Assembly: GCF_910592395.1 (NCBI RefSeq)
Contig: NC_088324.1
Location: forward strand, 14,782,953 to 14,846,952
DNA: 64,000 bases
Source: Lineus longissimus
Lineage: Eukaryota > Nemertea > Pilidiophora > Heteronemertea > Lineidae
Reading direction: 5' to 3'
Shown here: positions 13,257 through 26,700 of the stretch, piece by piece
How the letters are laid out: each line of letters opens with the position of its first letter
How positions within the stretch are numbered: the first letter of the stretch is position 1
Position numbers and translations under genes: made by a program
Notes under the pieces: model-generated
The model's database searches: none
What the model was told of the DNA's origin: nothing
What the model saw: only the letters and a program-made list of their open reading frames with translations

Positions 13257-13972
13257 ATGTGATATGAGGTTGTGAACTGTTATGTGGTCCAACCCTTTGG
13301 AATAATTGGATCATTGAATCATAAAGCAAAGGTACAGGGGTTAGTCTGGTTACTCTAAGCTCTAAGGAGGTTAGCAGCAGGCCTGTAGAAAGACTGGACG
13401 ATGAACTTTCCATGGGCTTTTATTGTAAATAAGAGATTATTGTAAATAATATGCATGTCGATTATGTAAAATTACTAATACATGTAGTTCCTACACTTGC
13501 CAATATGTGTCACTGTGTTGTTTGTGCATGGTTTTATTGCACACAAGGTACTGCTGTTAATGTTGTATGTGTTTCAGTATTTTTGTTTCTTTGCCTTAAA
13601 ACGATCTTAATAAAGTATATTTTAGTAACAAGTTTTGTTTTTGCAAATACTTTAGACTTATGACCTTCCTTCAGTTACCTTGGCCTTTGAAAATGTGAAT
13701 ATGGGATTGATACTGTGTACATAGTAACTAAGTCCAGACAAGGAACCCCCAAGTTAGAAGAATGAGTAGCTTGTGATGGGCTCCTTCTGCCTCGATTCCT
13801 CAGTCCAGGCAAGCATGACTCCATCCAAGTAAGAACGAGAGGCTTGTAATGGGCTCTCTGAAGGCAAAGACAGCTTCACTAAACCGATCTTTACCCCAAG
13901 GGCTACATACCCATCAACAACTCTTGAATCTCTTCAGACCAACTTCAACAACAACATAGAAGTGTAAAAATA

Positions 13973-13978
13973 TTTATT
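13973..13978 (-). terminator. PIGK poly(A) signal
   Basis: AATAAA on the minus strand, about 500 bases past the PIGK stop codon. It faces the STPG signal at 13609, so the two genes end tail to tail about 360 bases apart. Confidence 0.5.
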
Positions 13979-14480
13979 ATAAATAATAAAATGTACATCA
14001 TATGTACAGATTACAAACTAACAGAGGTTGAAAAGTGTATGACACATGATGTGTGAAACTGGAAGATGATGCATGAATGTGTTTTATTTCTAGGATACTA
14101 CATGTAACACCAGATGAGGGGTCATTCTTCGAGCTCGGAAAACAACTCATCAGCTGGTTTCTACAACTAAAAATTGGGGATTGGTGCCACTATGATTCCT
14201 ATCTATAAAGTGTCCCAAGGGAACTCCAGCAAAGCGGGCATGCCCTTCTCAAGACATTACTATCTATAACTTCGATCAGGAGGTCTTAAGTTGAGTTCAA
14301 AGACAATCATTTTCAATAGCATGACATGAATGATTGTCCACACCATCACACTGCACCCTTCCGAATTACTGAGCTGACGGCAGATTTCAGTGGAAGTGAC
14401 TTTTCATCAACAATGACTTGTATCACGACAGTCCAGAAAGTACCAACTGCGAGTTAATTGTAATATTTGGAATGTCCATT

Positions 14481-17386
14481 TTACACTGGGAACTGGTCGA
14501 GGTAGATGAGGTTCCTTCCTTGTTTACGTTCTGGCTTAGTATCACAGGAGTCTTTGCTGAATTGAAGAAGAGAGAGAAATGGTCAGAAACCTGTAGTACA
14601 AAAGTAAGTGCATGATAGTTGGACTGGTACTATTGAATACCCTCACTCAATGGGGCACTTCGAAGTCAGCAACCCCCCAACACCCCCCTCACCCAAAACG
14701 CAAAAAGAAAATAAATTTAATCACCTGCATGTTTTCTTATCAGTGGCAGTAGAGGTCAGATTCATGGCAGTCATCTGTAGCTCCACATTATGGACATTTC
14801 CAAAAAACTCTGTGATGGGGACGGATTGGAGATCCCGCGGATAGAGGTCTGTCCGCACACCAACATTGGAGCCACACAAATGAGGTGGACAGCAATTCAC
14901 CTGAAAAAGAATATTGTATTCCATGAATACTAGTGTTATATATTGAGTATCATTGTATTTCATGTTACAGGTCCTATTTGAGCAGACTTTTCAGCAGGCA
15001 TCGCCCCAGCACAAACACTACAGGAATGACTTTCCTTGAAAATAAATAAAATTCTGTGCCTTCTGAATAAAGGCACCAGTTCACAACAATCTAGACAAGG
15101 GCAGTCTCAATTTCCATCAATGCTGGCCAATGTCCTTACCAGTTCATACATGGACTTCTTGCTGTCTGGTTTCACCTTCTCCAGCATTTCCAGCATGTAG
15201 TATGTGAAACGATCCATCACAAACACCCCCAAGGAGCTGTCATAGTGATGCTGGAATAGGGAGAACATGGGTCACACAACTAATCACATCAGAGTTTATT
15301 TTTTTCAAATAATGGGGAGCACGGTGACACAGTATAAGGGTCACTATCAGAAGGACTGGTCTTAGTTTCAAGGCTCAGCTAATGCCGACTGGCCTTGGCC
15401 AAGCTTCACACGGTATTTACATTTTACTTGATACTCACAGAATAAGAATCCTGTCCAACTTGACTGCTTGCCACGGCCAATATATTTGGCGAGTAAATCT
15501 TCTGATACATTGACACAGCTTGGCAAGTATCGATGGCAAAGAACATCTCGTGGTAGCGGCGTTTCTGCCACATTTGTTCAAAGGCATGACCGAGCTCAAC
15601 ATGAGAGATTTCCTCGGAGTCTTGGAACTTTAGGAACCCGTCACCTCCGTGCCCTAAAATACAGTTGATGTTATACATATACTATGCTCAACAAGGAGGC
15701 TGTAGGAATAATAAACCACAAACCTTGAAAGGAGTCCTTTGCCATTTCAAGACATAACTACTTTTGACCACCACAGCTACATGTAAATAACTTTCAGGCT
15801 TAACTCAAAACCAATATGACATTGCCTGCTGAAGAGTACTATAAACATAATTGTTCCATTGGGAGAAAGAATTACCTGTCATATACACCAGGACATTACT
15901 CCTATCATCAGAGAGAAGACGCTTTGACCTCGGGGTGCTGTCTGGTAATCGTCCACTTAGAACTCGGATGAAATTTTCAACTGTGACCTGTAAGAATGGT
16001 TGGTAATGAAATACCTAGTGTGATTGTATGGGAGATAATTCCAAAGCTTAACCCCTTTGGTACTGAAGCGAGACCTGATGCATGAGGCATTTAATTTCTT
16101 CTGCATTATTTATGATAATAGATATCTTCATTTCTAACTCATTCAAAGGACGTGGCAATTGCAGTAAAGTGACTTGCTCTTACCTCATAGCCTTTGTAAT
16201 CCACTTCCACATCATCTCCATAAACATTGATATGCTGGTTGGCATTGTTGAAGATGGTCGCTGAAACATGACGAGTTATAGCAATAATTTGCAGAGACAA
16301 GGCTACAAAAACTTGCCAAAACTCCAAATCCCATTGAGGGGGTGATAATGTGATTTTGAAATTGGGAACAAGCAAATAAAAAGAACTGGGGCCTGCGGTA
16401 CTCCACCTTTACATTCATTTCTAACTTGGGCAGGACTGGAGGCAAGGCTTGGAAGAGGTCATGAAGCTACGACATGCACATTCCTTTTCTTACCAGGCCT
16501 GGGATTCCTTGGATTACATGGCATATCATCAGCAATCATCAAGATGATGTGGCTGCAATTAAAAAAAACACACCAGTATACAGCCTATTCATAAGTGACT
16601 TTAACTTCCATGCAGCAATTGCATATCATTTTCTTCTGTGGATATCTCAGAGTGGATTTACTCAATTACTAAATGAACAAGTTCTAATGTCAGAAAAAGT
16701 TAACCAAAAACACAGATTTTGTATTAGAATTTGAAAGCACACTGACAAACAACTCAAATACTTGACAAGGACCTTAGCCTTAGGTTAGATACTGTGTCAT
16801 TCTAAGAGCGCTCAAGGTCTCACCTGTCTGGGATACCTAACCTCTTGACACTTCTGTAGACGGACAGGACATTCGCAGCATGGCGGTAATTAAACCAAAA
16901 CCTAGACGTGTCAACCAATACTGCCCAATTATTTGTGTGCCCACTTTTGAAGAAGTCGCTAACTTTTTCCTGAAAGTGAAAGAAGAATTGAAGTCTCAGA
17001 CTGTTGATAAGACTCAAGTCCTGTTTCGACAATCGGCACCGAAAAACATGTAAGACGAGTCTTGAGTCATAACAAGATTCTTTACTTATTCAATTCCCCT
17101 TACTTCATCATAGCTGCCTCCCCAATCATTATGCCGTCCTGTCTGTAGTTCGACCATCGAGACGATAGGTGTCACTAGCATGGGACAGCAATTTCGCTTT
17201 TGATAACCATTCAATTCCCTCTATTTGGCTATTTGCAGAACCAATCAATAAACAACTGGACGTTTCGAAATGTATAAATCATCTGCAATAAACACAACAC
17301 CTCCTTACATCAATATTTGAAGCAAATATCATAAGAATCTGCCCTAAAATCATAAAAAATCTCAGATTTAATATTTGGCCAGCCAT
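14481..17386 (-). CDS. PIGK: GPI-anchor transamidase catalytic subunit
   Basis: Nine exons, in gene order: 17309-17386, 16824-16969, 16494-16552, 16184-16260, 15876-15987, 15439-15653, 15140-15250, 14725-14900, 14481-14556. They encode 349 residues with matching phases. PIGK is the C13-family cysteine protease subunit that cleaves the attachment signal and transfers GPI to proteins in the ER. Family blocks are plain: SGHTNNWAVLV, TSRFWFNYRH, VYGDDVEVDY, GHGGDGFLKFQDSEE. The catalytic His is at about 159 (GHGG) and Cys at about 201 (DTCQ). A hydrophobic N-terminal signal segment is present. The family's C-terminal transmembrane helix was not found: the last exon ends shortly after LDQFPV. The human protein has about 395 residues. 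A GTGTAA just before the stop could be a donor to a missed final exon. Confidence 0.93.
15313..15420 (+). mobile_element. Degenerate tRNA-like SINE fragment in a PIGK intron
   Basis: An A-box-like stretch (CGGTGACACAGT) is followed about 40 bases on by a B-box-like AGTTTCAAGGCTC. It sits opposite to the PIGK sense strand, in the intron between 15250 and 15439. No tail or target duplication is clear. Confidence 0.35.
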
Positions 17387-17744
17387 TTTGGAAATACCGC
17401 AATCGCTACCTATCGACAAAAAGTGGAACAAGCACCTGCTACCTCGGCCCCAAGTGTGCAGTGATCCCTGGGTAAACGAGGTTGAATTGGCTGGCAATAA
17501 TTCAATGACAAGCATAATCAGCAATAATATATCCTTATCTATTAGAAAAGTGAAAGTGAAACAGTATCAAATCAAGCAGATGATAAATGTAAATAAAAAA
17601 TATTAATTTAGCTATTGTTTAGATAAGACAATTATTAACTTGTCATTGATTTGCTTTAGAAATAAGATAATTTTTCATTATTCCTGTTCTGGGCCTCATT
17701 GTTTTCATTCGCCGCCATGTTAGGATTTCCCTGGAAACGGCTAC
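17387..17744. promoter_or_regulatory. Divergent promoter between PIGK and the AK5-like gene
   Basis: Only 358 bases separate the two start codons, which point away from each other. A YY1-like site (GCCGCCATGTT, reverse of AAnATGGCGGC) lies at 17711-17721, and an inverted CCAAT word (ATTGGCT) is near 17487. Shared bidirectional control is inferred from the geometry. Confidence 0.6.
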
Positions 17745-20700
17745 ATGGATGGTGAAGGAATACATTTCTCTCAGGAAATATCGGATAAAAGCGCAGGTTC
17801 TCCTGAAAATAAGCGCTACATTCGTGTTCGTGGAGGTAAAATGACAACAGAGGATGCCAAGGCCTATTTGGCCAAGCGGGAAGTGCCCCAGCTTTTTGAG
17901 GTAAACGGTTTGTTTTTTATGCTTAGTGATCAGCAACAACTGTCAGTTTTGACACCTTGACATGTGCATGCACTGCATGTGTGCATACATTGGCCTATAC
18001 ATGTTCATGTGATTTGTATTTAATGTTTATGAGGAGTTAAGAGTTGCTGTGATAAAAATTGGAAACCCTGACTCACTCGCTCTGTTGATGACGATGCCCG
18101 ATTGCGCGTTCTGTTGGCATTGGCCTATGCCTGTACTGTCACTGTACCCTTGGCCTAATGTAGTAATGAATACTCTAGTTTCAATAACTAACTCGTACTG
18201 GGCCACTGGCAGTGAGTGTACTGTACTCAAAATTCTGAGTTATCATCTGAAATCTTCTGTTCTTCTCAGTGCCTGATGACAGGTCTCATGTACCACCGTC
18301 CAAAAGATCACATCACATATCTCCGGGAATGCCTGGACAAGATCCGATCAAAGGGCCTTGACCACGTCCGTTGGAACCTGTTTGTTGAGCAGAGGAGGAA
18401 GACGCCTTTGCCACCCATATCGCCACAGAATGGCTCACGGCCACAGTCTGCACAATCTTATTATTCCAGAGGTAAGGTTGATTCATTTCCCACTGGCTGT
18501 GTAAAGTTTCATTATTGAGTCGGAAAATGTTGTGGTTTTTTCATGTCGTTTTTGTTGTAAAGATGTTTAAAATCGAACAGGTGACACTTGAAATACCGAA
18601 TGTATTCTGAGCCCGTTTTGCATTAGAGTTGCTGAATGGAGACCCCTATTTCAGTTGGCCCACCAATTGTTTTGAGCATTTTGTAATGCTTGTATCATTT
18701 TTAGTTTTGTTCTATGGGCATGGTACTGACTATGGTAAGACACGTTGCATCATCATGTTACTGGTTTGAATTGAGAATGATGGTATTTGGCTTCTGATTT
18801 GAGTGACTGTAGTTATTAGTATTACATCCATCTAGGTTTTTATATTACCAAGAATAAGTAAAGAATAGTCTTTATTGATTCTTGATCTCGCTCTGATGAA
18901 TAATGTGTGAAAGAGCATTGTGCTTTTGGTGCACCTGGTTGATGTTGTATGCATGTTTTTGATTTAGTCAAAGTGCGAGATTTCATGGAGGATCTTGGTC
19001 CTGGACACCGTGTGATCTACAGAGGTAGTTGTTGCCTTTACATGCACTATGTTTCAGCTTGTGAGGGACTGAAGTGAAGAGATTGTCATTGCCTTTTTAA
19101 TTGTTTGCTTCGGAAGATGAGTTTTTTATCTCTTTGTTGCCCATTTTCCCATTCTCAGTGGGCAGTGCAGTTCTCTTCAAGTTCAATTGTCCTCACAGGT
19201 TGAACCTCTCTCTGCTGCACCGGTCCTCTTCATGCCCTTGTTTTTCTTGCTCACCTGGTTGATTTTGTGGTTTTCATTTTCATTCAAGTCCCCTCTGGTA
19301 AATTACACGTCCCTCGTAAATGTATGTATGGCACTGTTTGATCTCTTGAATTCAATTCACCCTTGAAATATGCTAAACGATTTTATAACTTGACATTCAA
19401 TGGCTTTGCAAATAAATGATAAGACAGTCTTTAAAAAATCACATTCACAATCACAAACAATGACAAATCAGCAGTGTTTCTGAAACATATTTTGATATAA
19501 AGTTCGTTTTGATTCGTGTTGCTAACCTTCTAACTCTCTATAAACAAAATTCGACATTTGTTTCTTTTGTAATTTTGGTTAAACAGAGGGGACTCTTTTC
19601 TTTTCTTAGGAACTCAAATTGACAGATCGACAAATTCAATTTGACGATCTGTCAATTTGAATTATTGAGAGATCTCATCATCAAACTTTGAAATTGAAAA
19701 TAGCAGACAAAGTTCTCATATATTGGGAGTACAAATACAAATGTGTGTTAGCGGTGGGCTGCGAAGTTTCTTGTATTTGCCATTCTCTCTATCAAAAAAA
19801 TGTTTTGTTTTGTTCCTAGGCTCCTCAAAAGCTGACCTGCGGAGCCAAGAGCCTCTTCCTCCCATCGGGACCATAATGAAGGGCCAAACCGACGGGGAAG
19901 CTATCAAAATTGGAGATACCGTTATTCCAAATGTGCCATTTGTATTTTTCATGGGTAAGTGATATTCGAACTTGCTGTGAGATGAATTGCAGTTTCAATT
20001 GCTGCTACAGCAACGTAACCATGACAACAGGAAGGATAGGCCGATTGTGATTTGAAATTAGTTGCTGATTGGTTATTGTGATCAATTAATGTCCTGTTGT
20101 CATGGTTACATTGCAGTTATAGATATTGAATTCTCTCACTTGTGGAGCCTTCCCATTCTAATCTAACTATTTTGGGGTAGAATGAGGGCCAAGTCATGAT
20201 TATAGGCTTGTTCCCTGTGAAGTACTATCATGGGGAATTAGGCACATTCGATAATCTGGTGCTTGCATATTGTAATGCCAATTGCTTACGTTTAGATTAG
20301 AGATTTTACAGTTTGTGCTCCAAGCATTGGTTATTTAGTCAATAAGCAAGTCATTAGTTCAATAAGCTTGAAATATTTTTGGTTCGACACTTTGTTGGAA
20401 ATATAATTTTCGTGTAAGTTATGTACATGGTTTGTGGAAGAAAAGGTCTTACATGAATGCATTAAAATGAATGTAATTTTTTGGAGCATAAACTCACTAA
20501 ATCACAAAGGGTATTGTACATACGTACCAAGAAAAAACTGATATGGCTAATTCTAATTTTGTCACAAGAATTTGACAATGTCACCAAACAATATTTAGTG
20601 GTAAACTTTCAAGATTGTGACGATATCACACCGCTTGTGCAAAGAATATGACTATTTCAGGCTTATATCTGTGATACTTTTACAGGTGGACCAGGCAGTG

Positions 20701-23700
20701 GAAAAGGAACACAGTGCAAGCGACTCGTTGAGCGGTACACCAACTGGGTCCATCTGTCGATGGGCGACCTCCTGCGACAGCAGGTCTCCGAGCAAGGGTC
20801 ATCTGATGCAAAGTGGGGCATGATCAGTGACCTGCTCGTGAAGGGAGATATGGCACCAGAGGTAAGGACACCAAGTTTGAAGACAAAATATTAAATGAGG
20901 GGAATTTCAACTGATTTGTTAGTGGTGCATGATGCAATCGTCTTGGGATGAACTCTCAGAAGCTTATTCAAATACTCGAGGTTTGACTGTCATATTTAGT
21001 CTTCTACAATGAAAATACCCAACCTTGTGACCTGCTGTTTATTTTTCTACAGCATGACTACTGAGTAGTCTGATATCCCCTGGTGAACAAATAAATTGTG
21101 AAGACAAATAAGTCATTTTAAAACTAAAGCATGTCTTTCATATTCTGTGTGATTTTATGCAGAATCAAAGTGTATTGAAATTATTGAATGTAAGTATGGG
21201 AAACTATCTCGTGTCTGTTGAGCATCACATCACATGTTGGTCTGTCTTGAAAGATGTGTAATGTGATTATGAGCACTCACTTTGTGTCGACCGTCAGTTA
21301 TGGTCAGGTCACAAGAGTTCCAAGATAATCATTGTGCTGTAAAAGAGTCTGATCCATTCATCACAACTTGGGTGGAATCGAAACTCTTGTATTCACAACA
21401 CAAATCCACTTGCTTTATGTTTGTGTAGAGAACTGTCAGTGTGTTTCACTCTTCGGCTGGTTTATTTGTTCAAATTGCTACGCCAGTTTTTGACCCATAT
21501 CAGGTGGGAATAACAAATGTGGGGGGAACACGAGCCTGGTTAACTTTCCATTCAATTTAACCTCTCTTATCAGGACACCTCTCTATTATAAGGACAGAAT
21601 TAGAATTTGATAATCAGTAATTGTTACCCAACTCTGTCAAGTTCAGGCCTTGAGAATCATGATGAATTTGTTACTTTTAGGATGTGACAATAGACCTGAT
21701 CACTGACAACCTGAAGAAACATCCAAATGCTGGAGGGTTTATCATTGAAGGCTACCCAAGGACGATGGACCAGCTCAAAGAATACCAAACCCAGGTACTG
21801 TCATGATTATACACTCAGTGCCTGAACTAATACAAGCAGGTTTGCCCGGATGGGCCAATTTCCTTAAAATGATAAAAATGCTTGATGAATGGTTAAAACA
21901 TTTGTTGTGTCATTTGTTTTTCAGGTTGGGAAAGTCGACTTGGTTTTCCTCCTCGATTGTGAGGAATATTTCCTCCAGTCTCGCCTGGTTGCGCGCGGGA
22001 AGCAGGAGGGGCGGATTGATGACAACCTCGCGGCTGTCGCCAGTAAAATCAACTTCTTCAAGGAGAATACGTTACCAGTTGTCAAGTCATTAGACGATGA
22101 GGGAAAGCTGGTCCTGGTAAATATATGATGTTCATCATGAAATTGCCCTCTTAGTTTGATTTGATGTCTTCTTGTAATATACTCTGTCCGACCCTGTGAT
22201 ATGATCCATTTTATTGTGCCTGATGTTCTAATATTTACTTCCCCCAGGTTGACGGTGACCGAGACACTGAGGAAATCTGCTTCGAACTTGCACGTGCTTT
22301 TGATTCAATATTCTTCAACACAGGCGACGGAAAGCCAATATTACGTAAGTTTTCTACAGAGTTTCCTTAGTGTTTTGACCAGCTGGAGTTGATGATCAGT
22401 TCTATGTTTTGTTGATCAAGTTGCTCCTGACTAATATCTTTTTGAGATACATGTGTGTTAACGAATTACTCATTGATATTTCAGCGACAGCCCCAACATT
22501 GGATGGACCCCCCATCCCCAGACCACCCTCTGGCAGAAAAAGCCCTGGTTCACGTCACAGCAGCCGTGCGAGTAGTGCCGGAAGTCAAGCCTCGTTTGCC
22601 GCGATCACTCACATTGACGACATCGTTCTTGAGTGTGCTGATGATGGACGAAAGCTTGATCTGCCACAGTGTCCTATCATCTTAATAATGGGTTAGTATG
22701 AGTGGAGATCAGTGGAATAGTAGTTAGACCACCAGGCTCATAATCAATAGGTCTCTCATTTGGGACATGCCCTCCTTTCCTTGATTTTGGTTTTTAGCCC
22801 CGATTTCATCAGGATTGTACCTTCTTCTTCTTCTTCGCGTTCGCTCTGCCTCTGGAGGGGTCATTCTCCTGGGAGTATTTCCCCTCCAAGGCGGGATGAG
22901 CGGTAATGCGTGCCACTACGGTTTAGCGCCAATTGGGTTTATTGGCCTAGTGACTCCGACTTCGGCTTCGTGGCATAGACACCACAAGTTGAGGAGGGGT
23001 AGTCCACCACAAGCTACAGTCCACTTGGATGGGGTCTTTTACTTGCTCTGGAATAGACACCAGATACAAGGAACCTCGGTTTTACGTCTCATGCGAAGGA
23101 CGGAGCAATCGAGGTAAATCAACTTGCTCAGGGTTGAAAGCAGACAGACCGGTGCGGGAATCGAACCCATGATCTTCGGATTGTGAGTCTGAAGCCCTAA
23201 CCACTCGGCCATGCTGCCCCTACCGGATTGTACCAAATATTGGTCTTTTTTGCATAATTGTGAGACAAAGTTAATGTAAGATGTCATTTAAAGCTATTTT
23301 TGTTGCAGATTTGACTATTTTAACCTCCCCAGAGAATGCTTCATGCTTCAGGAAGTCTTTCTCAGTTCTTGATGTTAGCCTTTCTTCCTTCAGGTGGACC
23401 TGGCAGTGGCAAACTGACACAGTGCAAAAGATTAGTGGAGCGGTATGAAGGAATAGTCCACTTGTCTATGGGAGACATCCTGAGGTCGGAGATCGTTGCC
23501 AAGGGAACTGGCGAGGACAAATGGAACTTGGTGGGAAATTTAGTGCAGAAGGGTGAAATGGCTCCAGAGGTACGCTTCATTGACTTGAAACAGCTCGACA
23601 GTGGTGAATCACACTTTGAATTTTACGGGGAAATGAGTACACATATTGTACACCGATGAATAGTCATGTCAGTTTGTTGTGCTGTGATGGTTTTATGGTG

Positions 23701-26700
23701 ATCTATTTCTAGACACTTTGTTCTTGGTCTTGACATACTAAAGTACGATTGCAACTTGTTCTCTTGACAGGAGGTGACAGCAGACCTACTCCTTTCTTCA
23801 ATAAGACAGCACGCAGATGCCAAGGCAATCTTATTAGAAGGTTTCCCCAGAGACGGAAAACAGGTGGACGAAATCAACAGACACGTAAGTTATACAGTAG
23901 AACCTCTCTTAGCGGACACCTCTCTAATAAGGACAACCTCTGTATTAAGGACACTAGTTTTGGTCCCAAATTGGTTATTTTCATTCAATTTGACCTCTCT
24001 AATCAGGACACCTCTCTATTAAGGACAGCACTTGTCAGTCCCGAGGGTGTCCTTAATAGAGAGGTTCTACTGCTTGTTGATATGTCATGGATGGGGGGCA
24101 AACCAGAAGGAGTCTCCCACAGACCAAACTGTTGAACAACTTCGGACATAGCCGGCTTACCCTACCTGTACAGATTCTTACCCATGTCTTTTTGCCTGTT
24201 TTCAGGTTGGTGGGATCAGCCTTGCAGTCCTGATAGACTGCGAGGAGTATTACCTGAAGCTACGGTTGATTAATCGACAGCGAGAGAGCGACAGAATTGA
24301 TGATAACCTCAACGCCATCGCTAGCAGGATCACTTTCTTCAAAAACTGCACGCTGCCAGTTGTCAAACATTACGACGAAGATGGAAAATTAGTTATAGTA
24401 AGTGTAGTCTATTTACATTTGGCAGAAGTCAGCTACAGAACAGTTGGCATTGTAGCATTGTAGTTAGCCTTGTCCCTTCATGGTACTCAGATTGGTCACA
24501 AACCATTGAGTTACAAAGCCTGCGAAATTGTCAATGTCATTGCTGAAGGTGAAACCATTGCCTAAGTCCAGGTCCCACCAGCAAATCCATTCTTTGCTAG
24601 CTCGAGCACTAATTGTTTGAATACTAGCACCGAGAGGTGAAAATTGATTTGCCTTGTCCAGTTACTTTAGTTTAACATTTTTGTCGCTCTTTCAGATTAA
24701 CGGTGACCGAGACGCAGACGAAGTCTTCTTCGACATGGCATCTTTATTTGACCACATGTTCTTCGGGGCACCTTTGGTAAGTTGAAGATTGCAATCCCCT
24801 GATAGCACAGAGTGAGCTGGAATCTCAGAGTTTGCATAATTCTGACTGAGGACAATGTGATGCAAGTGCTGGTACATCACAGGAAGGGTAGTGGCGTAAC
24901 TGAAGAGCATCAGACTTGTGATCAAGGGGTTGTGGGTTCAAGGCTCCACCGGTACCACTGGGTACTTTCAACTAGCCTGAGATGGCCAATTGTAAAGCAG
25001 TATCTTGTGCACTCCTTGGTTTCAACAGAAAGCTTTCAGGATTGGTTGGGGGAATGAATGTGAAGTGCTTTGAGACTACAGTTGTGCAGTATAAAGCGCT
25101 AAAGAAACAAAGACTAATTAAAAATTCATGTGGATTTTTTTTCATGTTTGTTCTGACCTTTTGCAGGAAAATGGTTCAGTAGAAGGTATGTTCCCTTCCA
25201 GTAGTTAACTTTCTAACATTATTTTAAAATCCACTTGGAATTCAGTTTTCTCCTCACGATTCCAATAACATTTCTTTTTCTCAATTTTTTGCTTGCAAAA
25301 ACGTTATGTAGTACCAGATTTACCTCATAGATTGCAGACATTTTGGCTCTATGGGCAGTCGTTACCAAATACCTGTTCATGGGTGCCACAGTGGATGGTA
25401 GTAGATCTTGCTGTGATACTCTCGCCATTAAATCACTGAATTGCTTCGTATCCTTTGCCTTGGCAGGGGAAGTCGTAGAGGACATCATTGTGGAAGAAAG
25501 CGCTGTGCTTTTGGGTAATGATTCAGGCAGACAGCTGGATGAAATTTTAAGTTCTCAAGAAGGTAGCTCGCAGGAGTTTTACAGTCTCAAGCAAACTTAG
25601 CTTCCAAAGTAGTCCCTGGCTGTCATTTGCCTGGTTTCACTATGGAGTGACCTTTCCTGCTTAATTCTATATGTACAAGCACCTCTTTTTATAACCACAT
25701 GGATGATAACTTCATAATTACTCACCTAAACTTTCATATAACCATTATTCCCTATTGGGGCATACCCAGAAGTGTCTTTTATCCAAAATGATTTGCTTAA
25801 CCATGTTAACTACAGTTGAGTAGAATCTCCCTTAGGGCACACCTCTAATAAAGACACCACACCCTCTTTTTTAAAAGGACAGTAGTTTTGGTCCCAAATT
25901 AGTTGTCTTCATTCAATTTGACCTCTCTAATGAGGGCAGTTCATGTCAGTCCCGAGCCGGGGTGTCCTTAATAGAGAGGTTCTACTATATATTTCCATTA
26001 AAATGTAGAGAATAGCTCCCATTAGGCTTCATCTATGCACCTCCACGGGAGCTTCCAGTAAGGGGAAGTCATACTCCTAATCGCTTAATGCTATGGAATC
26101 CGCACTAAGCTCCAGCCAGATGAGCTGTTGGCAGCTCTGGCAGTATCCCAGTAGACTTGACATTTCCTGTGCATTGGAATGTCACTCAAAGGACTTCACT
26201 CATCACGGGTGCAGAGTGTGCAGATGTTAAGGAACAGCTACATGTACTAAGTGTGTCACCTGTTGTCGAAGTGTTCTATGTATTGGATGACATCTGTGAG
26301 TCACGGCGGTGATCGTTTGTTATCGTTCGTCCCTTCAGGTGCACCTGTAGAGGATGCGATCGTGGCAGAAGAAGCCGAGGAGACGGGAGGTGGCGGTGGC
26401 AACCCAGATTACGCAGAACACTTAGAACAGCAAGGTATGTAGTCATGGTAACTCATTAGCAAACACAAAGAAGTTGTTTGTGTCCCATTCCCGAGTGATT
26501 TTCAACATGCCCTGTTTGATGGTGTGAGTTGTGTGTCTTGTTGCACTGCACCAATTCTCCTGTACATCACTTCAATTATACTTGGAAACATGGGAAAAGA
26601 TACAAGTCAGATCTCATGCCTCTATAGATAGATTACATTCAATATGTTCGAAATTCATCTTTATTTTGTCAGGTTTCAATGATTTTTATGCGTAAATATT

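Noticed and set aside
14060-14450. Hydrophobic minus-strand stretch as the missing PIGK membrane exon
   Set aside because: A short hydrophobic frame exists near 14300-14340, but it has no acceptor in the right phase and does not resemble the PIGK C-terminus.
23150-23222. Possible tRNA gene on the minus strand
   Set aside because: Boxes A and B are good, but the 5' end GGGGCAG has no complementary 3' acceptor strand, and a SINE body, tail and target duplications surround it.
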